A stretch of 64,000 bases of DNA from Gordonia bronchialis DSM 43247 (GCF_000024785.1 NC_013441.1:4030001-4094000), one strand, 5' to 3'; counted from the first letter of the stretch, positions 1 through 11,527 are shown. Numbers and translations: made by a program. Notes: a model not told the origin generated them from the letters alone.

Positions 1-201
1 CTTGCCGACCAGATCGTTGTCGGCGGGGGTATAGAGGTGGGGACCATGGCGTGTACCGTGCAGCTACTCGACCGTCTCGGGCGACTGCGCATCCCCGCCA
101 CCGTTGATCTGCCGCCCACCGGAACGCATTCGTGGCGGTATTGGCAGGACCAGTTGCGTCGGTCATGGCCGGTCTTCGCCAAGGCCCTGGCCGGACGCTG
201 A
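1..201 (+). CDS. Antigen-85-type esterase/mycolyltransferase, C-terminal fragment
   Basis: Only the last 66 residues lie in the window; the 5' part is off the left edge. Frame 1 is open from the first base to a TGA at 199-201. The tail holds GTHSWRYWQDQLR, which matches the region around the catalytic histidine of Ag85/mycolyltransferase esterases. The second such protein in this window (55591-56532) has GTHQWDYWQDMVW at the same place. Such proteins are secreted and transfer mycolic acids to trehalose or arabinogalactan. Family assignment rests on this tail only, so activity is inferred. Confidence 0.7.
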   Translation, partial: LADQIVVGGGIEVGTMACTVQLLDRLGRLRIPATVDLPPTGTHSWRYWQDQLRRSWPVFAKALAGR

Positions 202-368
202 TCTGCCGGGCACGCGGGGCCATCCAACGCCGAAGACCCCAGACGGATGTGCCGTGGGGACCACTAAGCTGACTGTCATGTGCCGACCTGAAGCCGCACC
301 TCACCGATCCCACGACGGTCGGCCCCACGACCTTCGCCCCCACAACTCTCGCCACGGGCGGCTCTGAC

Positions 369-1685
369 ATGCCGCTGCTGCCTGGCCAGTCCTTCGCCGG
401 CTATCGCATCGTCCGCCAACTCGGTGCCGGCGGGATGGGCGAGGTCTATCTCGCCGATCACCCGCGCCTCCCCCGCCAGGACGCGCTCAAGATCCTGCCA
501 CCGGGACTCTCCGGCGATCCGATGTTCCGCAAGCGGTTCACCCGTGAGGCCGACGTCGCAGCCACCCTCGATCATCCCAACATCGTCAGCGTCTTCGACC
601 GCGGTGAGGCCGACGGTCAGCTGTGGATCACGATGAAGTACGTCGACGGCACCGACGCGTCGTATCTGCTGAACTCGCATCCGCGCGGACTTCCGGCCGG
701 CGACGTGGTCGCGGTGATCTCGGCGGTGGCCGACGCGCTCGATTACGCCCACGGCCAGGGCCTTCTGCACCGCGACGTGAAGCCGGCGAACATCCTGATC
801 GCCGGCGCCGCCGACAAACCGTCGGTGAAGCGTCGAATCCTGTTGGCCGACTTCGGAATCGCACGACCCATCTTCGACGACACGCACATCACGTCGACCA
901 ATCTGACGGTGGGGTCGGTGGCCTACACCTCCCCCGAGCAACTCTCCGGCACCACGCTCGACGGCCGGGCCGACCAGTACTCGCTTGCCTGCACCGCCTA
1001 CCAGTTGCTATGCGGGGCAACCCCCTTCGCCAACAGCAACGCCGCGATGCTGATCCACCAGCATTTGTCGGTCAGTCCCCCGCCCGTCTCCGAGAAGCGG
1101 CCCGATCTGTCCGGGCAGGTCGACCGGGTTCTCTCGCGCGCACTCGACAAGGAGCCGGCGCGCCGCTACAGCTCGTGTGAGCACTTCGCGAACGATCTCG
1201 CGTCGGCCCTGCGATCAGGTGCGGCGGGCGCCACACTGTTGTCCAAACCGACTCCGGCACAACCGGCGTCGCGTCCACCGCAGCCGCGGGTCGAGACGTC
1301 GCAGCCACAACGGTCGGCGCCGCACGCACCCGGCCCGCGATCGACTCCCACGCCCGCGTCACGCCCGGCCTACACGCCGCCTTCCTACACCCCGTCGCCC
1401 TACCAGGGGCCGACGATGCCGCGATCGGACGGGAAGGCCACCGCCTCACTGGTTTTGGGGATCGTGTCGTTGACCATCGGCTGGTGCGGGTTCGCGTTGC
1501 TGACCGGGCCGGCGGCGATCATCCTCGGGCTGGTGGCCCTGCGCTCCAGCGACCGCGCATCGGTCCCGATCACCAACCGCGGCGCCGCCACCGCCGGCGT
1601 GATCACCGGCATTCTGGGGACGGTCGCGATGATCGCGTTCTTCATCCTGGCAATCGTCTTCGGAGACTCCAGCAGCACCACCTGA
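369..1685 (+). CDS. PknB-type serine/threonine protein kinase with C-terminal DUF4190-like membrane domain
   Basis: 438 residues. The kinase domain covers about residues 10-280, with the glycine loop LGAGGMGEVYLAD (18-30), the ATP-binding lysine in DALKIL (K41), the catalytic loop HRDVKPANIL and the DFG motif in LLADFGIARP. These are all the residues needed for activity. A Pro/Ser/Thr-rich linker (about 290-350) leads to two hydrophobic helices (about 360-435) that look like DUF4190. There is no PASTA or other extracellular sensor domain. The ATG at 369 gives the full first beta strand. It is probably membrane-anchored with a cytosolic kinase. Its stop lies 3 bases from the stop of the convergent downstream gene. 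Substrates are unknown. Confidence 0.9.
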   Translation: MPLLPGQSFAGYRIVRQLGAGGMGEVYLADHPRLPRQDALKILPPGLSGDPMFRKRFTREADVAATLDHPNIVSVFDRGEADGQLWITMKYVDGTDASYLLNSHPRGLPAGDVVAVISAVADALDYAHGQGLLHRDVKPANILIAGAADKPSVKRRILLADFGIARPIFDDTHITSTNLTVGSVAYTSPEQLSGTTLDGRADQYSLACTAYQLLCGATPFANSNAAMLIHQHLSVSPPPVSEKRPDLSGQVDRVLSRALDKEPARRYSSCEHFANDLASALRSGAAGATLLSKPTPAQPASRPPQPRVETSQPQRSAPHAPGPRSTPTPASRPAYTPPSYTPSPYQGPTMPRSDGKATASLVLGIVSLTIGWCGFALLTGPAAIILGLVALRSSDRASVPITNRGAATAGVITGILGTVAMIAFFILAIVFGDSSSTT

Positions 1686-1688
1686 GTC

Positions 1689-2753
1689 TCACGATTCGGT
1701 ACGTACCTCACCGTCGAGCCCCACCTCGATGCGCTCGGCGTGATCTGCTGCGTCGATGGTGATGGTGGCCAACAGGTCTCGGCCCGGCGGTAGAACTCGC
1801 GCCGTCACCCGGCCCGCCGTCGCCTGCGCCAATGCGGACACCACCACCTCGTTCAGCCGGTCGCCGATCGTGCTCCCGTCGGTCGCCGCCACGAGAGCGC
1901 CGTCGTCGAGCAACACCACGGTGACGCCGCGTCGTCGCGCCTGCCAGGCTGCCGCCCGGACGACGGGATCGTCGAGTCCGGGCGCCCGGATACCGTCGCG
2001 CAGTTGGGCTTCCAGTAGCCGCGCGTCACGTACCTCGGAGTCGGAGAATTCACGGCGTTCGATGATCGCGGTCAGGGTGGGCCGGGCGCGGCGCTCGAAC
2101 TCCATCAACTGCTGCTCCCGAAAGTCGGTGGTCGCCGCGACCGCCGCCTCCCGCGCGACCCGGTCGGCGTTGGCACTGCGCAGGGCATAGATCTCACGGG
2201 TCATGGGCCGCAACATGACCGAGAACAGCGACCCCATGATCATGATCGCGTAACCCGACACGGTGATCGCGAAACCCCATGCCGCGCCCATCCCGGCGTG
2301 TGCGGCCCACAGCGTGGAGATCACCGAGATCGCCCCGCTGGCCAGCCACGCTGCCAGTGGCCGTCCACGCACGGCCAGGAACGCGAGCATGATGACCGAG
2401 GCGCCGAGCGGCGGACCGGTCTGCATCACATGATCCGGCGGACTCGGCAACGACGTCACCGCCAACGCGAACGCCACCACCGAACCCGCCGCGACGAAGA
2501 TGGTGTGCCGCAACGGGAGCGGGTCGTCGACCACCCCGATGATGACCAAGCCCACACAAACGAAGACGCCGAAGGCGGCGGCCAGCCCCAGCCATCCGAC
2601 CGGTGAGGTGATGGTGGCGCCCGAATACACGGTCACCACCACGTAGACCACCGCGAACACCAGCATCGTGGCCACCAGCGGGCGCGACCGGATGCCGAAG
2701 GTGTCGGTGATGCCGGCGGCGGGCGCCGGGGAGTCGATCACGGCCGCTCCCAT
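1689..2753 (-). CDS. Membrane protein with a degenerate histidine-kinase-like cytoplasmic region
   Basis: 354 residues. The N-terminal half (about 25-185) has five or six hydrophobic segments. The rest is a cytosolic region containing FERRARPTLTAIIERREF, where a dimerisation helix would sit but with no phosphoacceptor histidine. It ends in a beta-rich segment with LNEVVVSALAQA in the position of an ATPase N box and no recognisable G boxes. It overlaps the start of the upstream true histidine kinase (ends 2738) by 16 bases, so the two are translationally coupled. I infer a non-catalytic partner or heterodimer subunit of that kinase; function is otherwise unknown. Confidence 0.65.
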   Translation of the reverse strand: MGAAVIDSPAPAAGITDTFGIRSRPLVATMLVFAVVYVVVTVYSGATITSPVGWLGLAAAFGVFVCVGLVIIGVVDDPLPLRHTIFVAAGSVVAFALAVTSLPSPPDHVMQTGPPLGASVIMLAFLAVRGRPLAAWLASGAISVISTLWAAHAGMGAAWGFAITVSGYAIMIMGSLFSVMLRPMTREIYALRSANADRVAREAAVAATTDFREQQLMEFERRARPTLTAIIERREFSDSEVRDARLLEAQLRDGIRAPGLDDPVVRAAAWQARRRGVTVVLLDDGALVAATDGSTIGDRLNEVVVSALAQATAGRVTARVLPPGRDLLATITIDAADHAERIEVGLDGEVRTES

Positions 2754-4042
2754 ACCAACTGGACCGTGGTGCCTCGACCCACCTGGCTCTGAATTCGGGC
2801 GTCACCGTCGATCTGCGCCATCCGTTTCCGAATGCTCACCGCGATGCCCAGACGCCCCGCGGGCATCGCCGCCGCGTCGAAGCCGCGTCCGTCGTCGACG
2901 ACGGCCATGCTGATGACGCCTTCGCCAAGCTGGGCGATGACCGCGCACGCGGCGTCGGAACCCGCGTGGCGCACCACGTTTCGCAGCGCCTCGGCCATCG
3001 CCTCGGTGACCGCGCGGATGACGTCGGCCGGGTAGTCGCCGTCGCCGGGAGGGTCGTCGGGATCGGGTTCCAGCGTGACGATCTCCACCTCGACGCGGTC
3101 GGTGACGTCGGCTGCCGTCGAACGGATCCGACGGATGGCCTCGTCTCGCGCCACCGTCTCCGACGACGGGCTGAGATCGCCGGTTGCCATCCGGGCGACC
3201 TCGTCGAGTGCCGAGTGTGCCTGGTCGGCGAGGCGCTGGTCGGGGATGCCCGGCCGCACGGCGAGCAGCGACGCGATGATGCGGTCGTGGATGATCCCGT
3301 CGAGTCGTGCCTTCTCCGCTTCTCGAGCCGCGCCGGCCGCGGCCTCGGCGACACTGCGGTAGGTGTCGGCACGCGTCTCGTCCAGGGTGCGTCCGGTCCG
3401 TACCGCAACATGTGCAACGGCCAGGAACACCCCGGTGAACGCGCACGCCCACAGTATCTCGACGGGCAGGTCGGCATTGACGTCGCCGAATCGTCCGAGT
3501 TGTTGTGCGGTGTTCACCGCCGCGCAGGCGACCACGAGGTTCACCACACCCCACCGTGGCGCGACGATGGTGAGCACCATGCTCGGCATGCCCGGGAAGG
3601 AAATGAGCCAGACGGCCGCATCTTCGGGACCGGGGGTGGTGGCCCCCGTCCAGGCCACGAACCACAGAGCCACCGCCAGCAGGTAGCCGAGCGCGGTGAT
3701 CACGGCCAGGGGCATCAGCCAGGCGGTGCCGGGACGGAAGCTCGCGACGATCAGCGCCAGCCCCGGCCCGATACACAGCAGCACACTCACCGGCGGCCAC
3801 CAGGGCGCGGTCAGCGAGGTGGTCGCGGTGATCGTCCCGATCGACACGAGCAGATACCCGACGAGACCGGCACCGAGGAATCTCGCCCCGATCCGCTGAA
3901 CCCGGGCCCGATCGCCTTCGGTCTCATCCCCAACGAACAGCACGCGGGCGGCCGCACCGGCCCGCGCCGACAGCGACCGCGACACCTCGACCGCGCCACC
4001 ATCGGCCGCCGAAGGCACCCCCGCCGCACTGATCACGCTCAC
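2738..4042 (-). CDS. Membrane sensor histidine kinase (DesK/NarX-like)
   Basis: 434 residues from a GTG start. Several transmembrane helices fill about residues 45-210. A dimerisation/phosphoacceptor segment follows with the histidine in GIIHDRIIASLLA. A C-terminal HATPase_c domain has an N box (EALRNVVRHAG), a G box (VVDDGRGFD) and a final GRGTTVQLVW strand. This layout fits small kinases that normally signal to LuxR-type response regulators. No receiver-domain protein lies next to it; the only neighbours are the coupled degenerate partner downstream and a glycosidase upstream. The stimulus is unknown. Confidence 0.82.
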   Translation of the reverse strand: MSVISAAGVPSAADGGAVEVSRSLSARAGAAARVLFVGDETEGDRARVQRIGARFLGAGLVGYLLVSIGTITATTSLTAPWWPPVSVLLCIGPGLALIVASFRPGTAWLMPLAVITALGYLLAVALWFVAWTGATTPGPEDAAVWLISFPGMPSMVLTIVAPRWGVVNLVVACAAVNTAQQLGRFGDVNADLPVEILWACAFTGVFLAVAHVAVRTGRTLDETRADTYRSVAEAAAGAAREAEKARLDGIIHDRIIASLLAVRPGIPDQRLADQAHSALDEVARMATGDLSPSSETVARDEAIRRIRSTAADVTDRVEVEIVTLEPDPDDPPGDGDYPADVIRAVTEAMAEALRNVVRHAGSDAACAVIAQLGEGVISMAVVDDGRGFDAAAMPAGRLGIAVSIRKRMAQIDGDARIQSQVGRGTTVQLVWERP

Positions 4043-4090
4043 GGCTCACCCTGGCATCCGGCCCTGACCAGGGTCAATCCCTCGGTAGAA

Positions 4091-5545
4091 CTAATCCGAT
4101 CGGCCGACAGGTGCCGCACCGGACCCCGGCCGGGCCCGGTAAAGCTGCCAGCCCCACGCCATCAGCGAAACCGCGAGCACCCCGTCCGGCGACACCCGGA
4201 CCTGCTCGCCGGTGAGCGGGCTCTCCACAACCGGTACGTCGGCGAAGCCCGCCAGGGTCAGGGTCGCCGGCCGGTCTCCGACATTGACGGCGACGACCCA
4301 GCGGGTCTGGCCGGCCCGCTCCCACGCGACCACCGCATCCGACGAGCCGCGCACGTCGCACAGCCGCCACTCACCGTGGGAGAACACCGGATCGGCCAGC
4401 GCCGCGAGCAGCGCACGGTAGAAGACTGCGCGGTCGGCGTCGACGGGTTCATCGCGAAACCGCCTCAGCTGCACCGGGACCCGGGCCCGACGGCCCTCCA
4501 TCTGCCCCTGATGCACCAACCGTGCCCCCGCCTGGGTCAGCGCGGTGACCGCGGCCATCCGGTCACGGTCGGAGAAGACGACCGCGGCCCGGTCCTCGTC
4601 GTGGTTCTCGATGAACCGCACCAGTCGCTGCGGTGTTCGCCCGTCAGCTCCGAGCGTCGGCCGTAATCGAGCCGGGTCGTGGGCGAGCACGTCGTAGAGC
4701 GTCTTGTCGTAGCAGAAGTCGAATCCCTGTGCGGCCAGCGCCGCCTCGGTACCCCAGTACGCCTCGGCGATGAATACAAAACCTGGGTGCCCGGCCCGGA
4801 CTGCGTCGATGATCGGCGGCCAGTAGTCCGCGTCGGGGATCGCGCCGGCTGCCTCGCCCCAGGTCCGCGCGACGATGTCGTTCATCATGAGCATCGCCAT
4901 GTCGCAGCGCACCCCGTCGCATCGTCCGGCGATCTGCCGCAGCGTGTCGGCCGCGGCCGCGCGCAGACCGGGCGCATAGGCGTTCACCTGAACCACGTCC
5001 CGCCACGCCGGGAAGTGCGGGTCACGCCCATTGGCCAGCACCGCACCCCCGTCGACGGTCACATACGAGTGCGGATCACGCTCCAGATCGTCGGCGCTGC
5101 CACGGATGAACCACTCGGGCTGTGCCGTCCAGGGATGGTCGAGGGCAACGTGATTGGGGACGAAGTCCAGGATGAGCCCGACGCCGCGCCGGGCGAGTTG
5201 CTCTCGCGCGACGGCCAGCGCGTCATCACCGCCGAGATGATCGTCGACGACGTAGTCGCACACGCAGTACGGCGATCCGACGACGTCGTCGTCGGTGAAG
5301 TCGTCCAGCGACCGCGCGAACCACTCCATCAGCAGCTTGTCGGCCCGCGCGATCGCCACCCCGGCCGGGCTGCGCCGCCACACCCCCATCAGCCACACCG
5401 CGTCGAAGCCGAGTGCAGCGATGGCGTCCCACTGATCGTCGGGTACGGACGCGAGATCGACCGGGCGGCCGGTGAGCCGCGCCAACTCGGTCAGCCACGG
5501 CCAGGTGTTGATCTCGTAGATGAGCGGGGACGGCGGAAGCTTCAC
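4091..5545 (-). CDS. GH13 alpha-amylase-family glycoside hydrolase
   Basis: 484 residues. The conserved GH13 regions appear in order: DFVPNHVALDHPW (region I), GVRCDMAMLMMN with the nucleophile aspartate (region II), FIAEAYWG with the general acid glutamate (region III) and FIENHDEDR (region IV). All catalytic residues are present. A C-terminal beta domain (about 395-470) follows the barrel. There is no signal peptide, so a cytosolic enzyme acting on alpha-glucans or maltooligosaccharides is likely. Specificity cannot be read from sequence. It sits alone between the kinase pair and the S10-operon terminator. Confidence 0.87.
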   Translation of the reverse strand: MKLPPSPLIYEINTWPWLTELARLTGRPVDLASVPDDQWDAIAALGFDAVWLMGVWRRSPAGVAIARADKLLMEWFARSLDDFTDDDVVGSPYCVCDYVVDDHLGGDDALAVAREQLARRGVGLILDFVPNHVALDHPWTAQPEWFIRGSADDLERDPHSYVTVDGGAVLANGRDPHFPAWRDVVQVNAYAPGLRAAAADTLRQIAGRCDGVRCDMAMLMMNDIVARTWGEAAGAIPDADYWPPIIDAVRAGHPGFVFIAEAYWGTEAALAAQGFDFCYDKTLYDVLAHDPARLRPTLGADGRTPQRLVRFIENHDEDRAAVVFSDRDRMAAVTALTQAGARLVHQGQMEGRRARVPVQLRRFRDEPVDADRAVFYRALLAALADPVFSHGEWRLCDVRGSSDAVVAWERAGQTRWVVAVNVGDRPATLTLAGFADVPVVESPLTGEQVRVSPDGVLAVSLMAWGWQLYRARPGSGAAPVGRSD

Positions 5546-5578
5546 ACCGACCAGTCAACCAAGTCACGAAGACGACGA

Positions 5579-5611
5579 AGCGGCCCGCTCCCCACCGGGG
5601 AACGGGCCGCT
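5579..5611 (-). terminator. Hairpin terminator after rpsQ
   Basis: A 15-base stem (5579-5593 with 5597-5611) closes on a 3-base loop with a single G-T type mismatch. It is rich in GC and lies 26 bases past the rpsQ stop. It marks the end of the S10-operon block and separates it from the GH13 gene. Confidence 0.75.
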
Positions 5612-5636
5612 CGAGAATCTCGCGTCGGAGAAGGGC

Positions 5637-5921
5637 TTACTTGGCCTTCTCCAGCACCTCGACCAGACGCCAGTGCTTGGTCGCCGACAGCGGGCGGGTC
5701 TCCATGATCCGCACGCGGTCACCGACACCGGCATCGCCGTTCTCGTCGTGGGCCTTGACCTTGGACGTGGTCCGGATGATCTTGCCGTACAGCGCGTGAC
5801 GCGTACGATCTTCCAGCTCGACCACGATGGTCTTTTCCATCTTGTCGCTGACGACGTAACCGATCCGCTCCTTGCGGGAGTTACGAACTTCAGTCTGGGT
5901 CACTTTCTGGTCCTCACTCAT
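5637..5921 (-). CDS. rpsQ: 30S ribosomal protein S17
   Basis: 94 residues with the S17 OB-fold signature: [19 protein letters not shown] and later [27 protein letters not shown]. It binds 16S rRNA during early 30S assembly. It is the last gene of the S10 block here. Its ATG overlaps the end of rpmC by 4 bases (ATGA). rplN and later spc genes do not follow, as in M. tuberculosis, where the run is also interrupted after rpsQ. Confidence 0.97.
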   Translation of the reverse strand: MSEDQKVTQTEVRNSRKERIGYVVSDKMEKTIVVELEDRTRHALYGKIIRTTSKVKAHDENGDAGVGDRVRIMETRPLSATKHWRLVEVLEKAK

Positions 5922-6151
5922 GCGTCATCACCATCCGGTCCCGACGCCAGGCCCAGCTCACGCTCACGCATCACGGTGTAGATACGCGCGATCTCGCGAC
6001 GCACGGTCCGCAGACGACGATTGTTGTCGAGCTGGCCGGTGGCCATCTGGAACCGAAGGTTGAACAGTTCTTCCTTCGACTCTTTCAAGCGATCGACCAG
6101 ATCAGCGTCATTGAGCTCACGCAGCTCGTTCGCAGCAACTCCGAGTGCCAT
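5918..6151 (-). CDS. rpmC: 50S ribosomal protein L29
   Basis: 77 residues, all helical, with the L29 core [27 protein letters not shown] followed by [18 protein letters not shown]. It sits at the polypeptide exit of the 50S subunit. Its start overlaps the rplP stop by one base (TGATG), which indicates coupled translation. Confidence 0.97.
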   Translation of the reverse strand: MALGVAANELRELNDADLVDRLKESKEELFNLRFQMATGQLDNNRRLRTVRREIARIYTVMRERELGLASGPDGDDA

Positions 6152-6567
6152 CAGAACTGCTCCTCTCTGGTCACGATCCGGGTCTTGATGGGGAGCTTGT
6201 GCTGCGCGCGACGCAGGGCCTCGCGAGCGATCTCCTCATTCGGGTAGGTCATCTCGAACAGCACGCGACCCGGCTTGACCGGGGCGACCCACCATTCGGG
6301 CGAACCCTTACCCGAACCCATGCGGGTTTCGGCCGGCTTCTTGGTCAGCGGACGGTCCGGGAAGATGTTGATCCACACCTTGCCGCCACGCTTGATGTGC
6401 CGGTTGATGGCGATACGAGCGGACTCGATCTGCCGGTTGGTGATGTAGGCGCTCTCCAGAGCCTGGATGCCGAAATCACCGAACGTCACCTTGGTGCCGC
6501 CCTTGGCCTGACCCTTCAGGCTCGGGTGATGCTGCTTGCGGTGCTTGACCCGCCGTGGGATCAGCAT
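6151..6567 (-). CDS. rplP: 50S ribosomal protein L16
   Basis: 138 residues, full length for L16. It starts [15 protein letters not shown] and holds the family signature around [19 protein letters not shown]. It contacts the A-site tRNA and organises the 50S elbow. It lies 3 bases after rpsC within the tightly packed minus-strand operon. Confidence 0.98.
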   Translation of the reverse strand: MLIPRRVKHRKQHHPSLKGQAKGGTKVTFGDFGIQALESAYITNRQIESARIAINRHIKRGGKVWINIFPDRPLTKKPAETRMGSGKGSPEWWVAPVKPGRVLFEMTYPNEEIAREALRRAQHKLPIKTRIVTREEQF

Positions 6568-6570
6568 GAA

Positions 6571-7392
<822 letters not shown>

Positions 7393-7803
7393 CTAGGCTC
7401 CCTTCTTCTTCGGCTGACGCGAGCGGGTACGGCCGGGGGCGGCCTTCTCCGGCAAGGACTCCACGACCACGGTGATGTGGCTGGTGCGCTTGCGGATTCG
7501 GAACGCGCGACCCTGCGCACGCGGCTGGAAGCGCTTGAGGGTCGGGCCCTCGTCGGCGAACGCGGTGGCGACCACCAGGGTCCGACGGTCGAGACCGTCG
7601 TTGTTCTCCGCGTTGGCGATGGCACTGGCCAGCACCTTGTAGACCGGCTCCGAGGCGGACTGCGGCGCGAACCGCAGGATGTCGAGCGCCTCGTCGGCGT
7701 TCTTACCGCGGATCAGGTCGAGCACGCGACGCGCCTTCATCGGCGTGACGCGAACGAACTTCGCGGTCGCCTTTGCTTGCGGGTTATCTGTCTGCGTAGT
7801 CAT
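7393..7803 (-). CDS. rplV: 50S ribosomal protein L22
   Basis: 136 residues with the L22 motif [20 protein letters not shown] and the extended tunnel loop near [24 protein letters not shown] basic tail ends the protein. Its ATG shares one base with the rpsS stop (TAATG). L22 lines the exit tunnel near the macrolide site. Confidence 0.98.
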   Translation of the reverse strand: MTTQTDNPQAKATAKFVRVTPMKARRVLDLIRGKNADEALDILRFAPQSASEPVYKVLASAIANAENNDGLDRRTLVVATAFADEGPTLKRFQPRAQGRAFRIRKRTSHITVVVESLPEKAAPGRTRSRQPKKKGA

Positions 7804-8084
7804 TACCGGCGCTTCGCTTTCCGGTCATCCTTGATGTGACCTTTGAACGTGCGGGTGGGCGCGAACTCACCCAGCTTGTGGCCGACCATGTTGTCCGAGA
7901 TGAACACCGGAACATGCTTGCGGCCGTCGTGGACGGCGAAGGTGTGTCCGATGAAGTCGGGGATGATGGTCGAGCGGCGCGACCAGGTCTTGATGACCTG
8001 CTTGGTGCCCTTCTCGTTCTGGGCGTCCACCTTCGCAAGGAGGTGGTCGTCGACGAACGGGCCCTTCTTGAGGCTGCGTGGCAT
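7803..8084 (-). CDS. rpsS: 30S ribosomal protein S19
   Basis: 93 residues, standard length: [19 protein letters not shown] and the signature [29 protein letters not shown]. It sits in the head of the 30S subunit. A GGAGGGAG Shine-Dalgarno lies about 7 bases before the ATG. It is co-directional with rplB, 20 bases downstream of it. Confidence 0.98.
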   Translation of the reverse strand: MPRSLKKGPFVDDHLLAKVDAQNEKGTKQVIKTWSRRSTIIPDFIGHTFAVHDGRKHVPVFISDNMVGHKLGEFAPTRTFKGHIKDDRKAKRR

Positions 8085-8104
8085 TCTCTAACTCCCTCCT
8101 GTGC

Positions 8105-8941
<837 letters not shown>

Positions 8942-8970
8942 GAGTTCTCAGTCCTTCTCTGAAGTCCCGG

Positions 8971-9276
8971 TCAGCTGACCGAGCCTCCGAAGATCTCGAT
9001 GGGCTTGCTGTCTTCGGTGAGCGTCACGAACGCACGCTTGGTGGACTTCCGCTGGCCGTAGCCGAAGCGGGTCCGCTTGCGCTTGCCCTGCCGGTTGGCG
9101 GTGTTGACGCTCGCGACCTCGACGCCGAAGATCTGCTCGATGGCGATCTTGATCTGCGTCTTGTTGGAGTCCGGGTGCACCACGAAGGTGTACACGTTGT
9201 CCTCCATGAGTCCGTAGGACTTCTCGGAGATCACCGGGGCCAGAACGATGTCGCGTGGGTCTGCCTGGGTAGCCAT
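8971..9276 (-). CDS. rplW: 50S ribosomal protein L23
   Basis: 101 residues from the ATG at 9276 ([20 protein letters not shown]). A GTG six bases upstream (9282) is in frame, but the AGGAGG at 9284-9289 is spaced correctly only for the ATG, and mycobacterial L23 also starts MAT. The protein has the L23 segments [19 protein letters not shown] and [13 protein letters not shown]23 sits at the tunnel exit and docks trigger factor and SRP. Confidence 0.96.
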   Translation of the reverse strand: MATQADPRDIVLAPVISEKSYGLMEDNVYTFVVHPDSNKTQIKIAIEQIFGVEVASVNTANRQGKRKRTRFGYGQRKSTKRAFVTLTEDSKPIEIFGGSVS

Positions 9277-9278
9277 GC

Positions 9279-9944
9279 TCACGCCTCCTTCGCATCTGTC
9301 GTATTGGCAGCGATGAACGCGTTGAGCGTCTCGACGCTGAACACCACCTCGTCCGAGTACAGGACGTCGTAGGTGTTGAGCTGATCCGGCGCGATCGGCA
9401 GCACGTTGCCCAGGTTGGCGACGCTCTTCCAGGCCGTCAGGTCCTCACGGCCGAGCACGACCAGGAACTTGCGGCGATCCGAGAGGCTCTCCAGGAACTG
9501 GCGGGCCGACTTGGTGGACGGGACCTGCCCGGACACCAGCTCGGTGATCACGTGGATGCGCTCGTTGCGAGCACGATCACTCAGCGCGCCGCGCAGGGCG
9601 GCCGCCTTCATCTTCTTGGGGGTGCGCTGGCTGTAGTCGCGCGGCTGCGGGCCGTGCACGGTGCCACCGCCGGTGAACTGCGGGGCGCGGGTCGAACCCT
9701 GACGGGCGCGGCCGGTTCCCTTCTGGCGGTACGGCTTTGCGCCACCACCGCGGACATCGCCGCGGGTCTTGGTGGCGTGCGTGCCCTGGCGTGCGGCGGC
9801 CTGCTGGGCCACCACGACCTGATGCATCAGCGCGATGTTGGCCGGGGCGTCGAACAGCTCGGCGGGCAGGTCAACGGTTCCGTTGGTCTTGCCGTCGGCG
9901 GTCTTGACGTCCAGCGTCAACTTGGTCGCTGCGTCGGTGCTCAT
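9279..9944 (-). CDS. rplD: 50S ribosomal protein L4
   Basis: 221 residues. The basic extended loop that reaches the exit tunnel is visible ([20 protein letters not shown], then [17 protein letters not shown]). The rest matches the L4 globular fold. It overlaps the rplC stop by 4 bases (ATGA). Confidence 0.98.
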   Translation of the reverse strand: MSTDAATKLTLDVKTADGKTNGTVDLPAELFDAPANIALMHQVVVAQQAAARQGTHATKTRGDVRGGGAKPYRQKGTGRARQGSTRAPQFTGGGTVHGPQPRDYSQRTPKKMKAAALRGALSDRARNERIHVITELVSGQVPSTKSARQFLESLSDRRKFLVVLGREDLTAWKSVANLGNVLPIAPDQLNTYDVLYSDEVVFSVETLNAFIAANTTDAKEA

Positions 9945-10600
9945 GCTTTCGCACCACCCTTCACTGCGTCGCGAACCACGACGATGCCGCCCTTGCGACC
10001 CGGGATCGCTCCCTTGATCAGCAGCAGGCCGGCCTCGGCATCCACCTTGTGGACGGTGAGGTTCTGCGTGGTCACCTTGTCGTTACCCATACGTCCGGCC
10101 ATCCGCATGCCCTTGAACACGCGGCCCGGGGTGGCGCAGCCACCGATGGAACCGGGGGCGCGGTGCACACGGTGAGCACCGTGGCTGGCACCCAGACCGG
10201 AGAAGCCGTGCCGCTTCATGACGCCGGCGAAGCCCTTGCCCTTGGAGGTGCCGGTGACATCCACCAGCGAACCCTCGGCGAAGACCTCGGCGGTCAGTTC
10301 CTGACCGACCTCGAACTCGCTGACGTCGTTGACGCGGATCTCGGCCAGGTGGCGGCGCGGCGTGACGCCGGCCTTGCTGTACTGGCCGGCGACCGGCTTG
10401 GTCACCTTGCGCGGGTCGATCGCACCGTAGGCGAGCTGCACGGCGGTGTAGCCGTCGCGGTCCGCGGTACGGAGCTGGGTGATCACGTTCGGTCCGGCCT
10501 GGATGACGGTGACCGGAACGACGCGGTTGTTCTCGTCGAAGACCTGGGTCATGCCGAGCTTGGTGCCCAGGATGCCTTTGGTCGCAGATTGGTTGCTCAT
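9941..10600 (-). CDS. rplC: 50S ribosomal protein L3
   Basis: 219 residues. It starts with the L3 signature [25 protein letters not shown] and has the central loop [15 protein letters not shown], the GASHGAHR turn and RMAGRMG near the peptidyl transferase centre. It is the second gene of the operon, 19 bases after rpsJ. Confidence 0.98.
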   Translation of the reverse strand: MSNQSATKGILGTKLGMTQVFDENNRVVPVTVIQAGPNVITQLRTADRDGYTAVQLAYGAIDPRKVTKPVAGQYSKAGVTPRRHLAEIRVNDVSEFEVGQELTAEVFAEGSLVDVTGTSKGKGFAGVMKRHGFSGLGASHGAHRVHRAPGSIGGCATPGRVFKGMRMAGRMGNDKVTTQNLTVHKVDAEAGLLLIKGAIPGRKGGIVVVRDAVKGGAKA

Positions 10601-10619
10601 GTTTTCTCTCGCCCCCCGC

Positions 10620-10925
10620 CTACTGGATGTTGACGTCGACGCTGGCCGGCAGGTCGATGCGCATCAGCGCGTCAACCGTCTTCGGCGTCGGGTCGAGGAT
10701 GTCGATGAGTCGCTTGTGGGTACGCATCTCGAAGTGTTCGCGGCTGTCCTTGTACTTGTGCGGCGAACGGATGACGCAGTACACGTTCTTCTCGGTGGGC
10801 AACGGCACCGGGCCGACGACGCGTGCACCCGTACGGGTCACGGTCTCCACGATCTTGCGCGCCGAAGCGTCGATCGCCTCGTGGTCGTAGGCCTTGAGCC
10901 TGATGCGGATCTTCTGTCCCGCCAC
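10620..10925 (-). CDS. rpsJ: 30S ribosomal protein S10
   Basis: 101 residues from a GTG at 10925 ([19 protein letters not shown]), the start used across actinobacteria; open frame continues upstream but without S10 homology. The loop [11 protein letters not shown] and [13 protein letters not shown] are typical. The first gene of the S10 operon. S10 (NusE) also takes part in Nus-dependent antitermination. Confidence 0.97.
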   Translation of the reverse strand: MAGQKIRIRLKAYDHEAIDASARKIVETVTRTGARVVGPVPLPTEKNVYCVIRSPHKYKDSREHFEMRTHKRLIDILDPTPKTVDALMRIDLPASVDVNIQ

Positions 10926-11527
10926 GCTGTGTCCTCTTCCGTCAGTTGTTCTCGACAGACAAACACCGCGTGACCAGGACCGGACGTCTCGCCGGCTGAG
11001 CACATGACCACCCGCGTGAGTCGGGGGATCGACGCTGTTCATCTGTCGTTGTACGTTTGGTCCGTCGCTGAGACGAACCAGTTTTGCTCCGGCACCCGCG
11101 GTCGGGCGTGTCGTGCCATGGCCTCTGATTCAGGGCATGAGTTACACGCCCAGTTCCCGCTTTCCGGGCCTGGGAGTCATATTCACCTGAACGAGGCCGC
11201 AGTGAACTTGCGCCACCCGGTCAAGGCAACCCGACAAGTATGCACCAGGCGGGGGTCGGGATTCAAATCCGAGGTCGGAGCAGCTCTGGCCTGCCGAAAA
11301 CTGTACGACCGAGCGTCGCCACCTGCACTACCCGTCGCGCAACGCTCCCACGTACAGATTTCATCTGCGGACTCGCAAGTGCGACCGCGCGGCCGGCACC
11401 TGCAGCCCGTCCACGTTGGCCATCGTGGTCGGTCCTGCCGCAGCGGGGGCATACTCATCGCCATGACCGTGCGGCACTGTCGTCCTTTCGCATCATCAGC
11501 GGTTCATTGCGCACTCGCCACCACGTC
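10926..11527. other. Intergenic region between divergent rpsJ and the YbaB-domain gene
   Basis: About 600 bases without a supported gene. It must carry the S10-operon promoter and 5' leader (minus strand) and the promoter of the gene at 11528. I could not single out a convincing -35/-10 pair. No S10-leader-type structure or riboswitch was recognised. Open frames that cross it lack homology and a ribosome-binding site. Confidence 0.5.

Noticed and set aside
2966..4666. Open frame antisense to the histidine kinase and the glycosidase
   Set aside because: It spans two real genes and their gap, and its composition is Arg/His/Gly-rich as expected for an antisense frame.
5579..5611. Hairpin near rpsQ as a possible riboswitch for the GH13 gene
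   Set aside because: The stem is a simple GC-rich hairpin at the end of the ribosomal block and lacks any aptamer-like structure.
11257..11285. Sequence GGGATTCAAATCC resembling a tRNA T-arm
   Set aside because: Only a 4-base stem forms, and no anticodon arm, D-arm or acceptor stem can be built around it.
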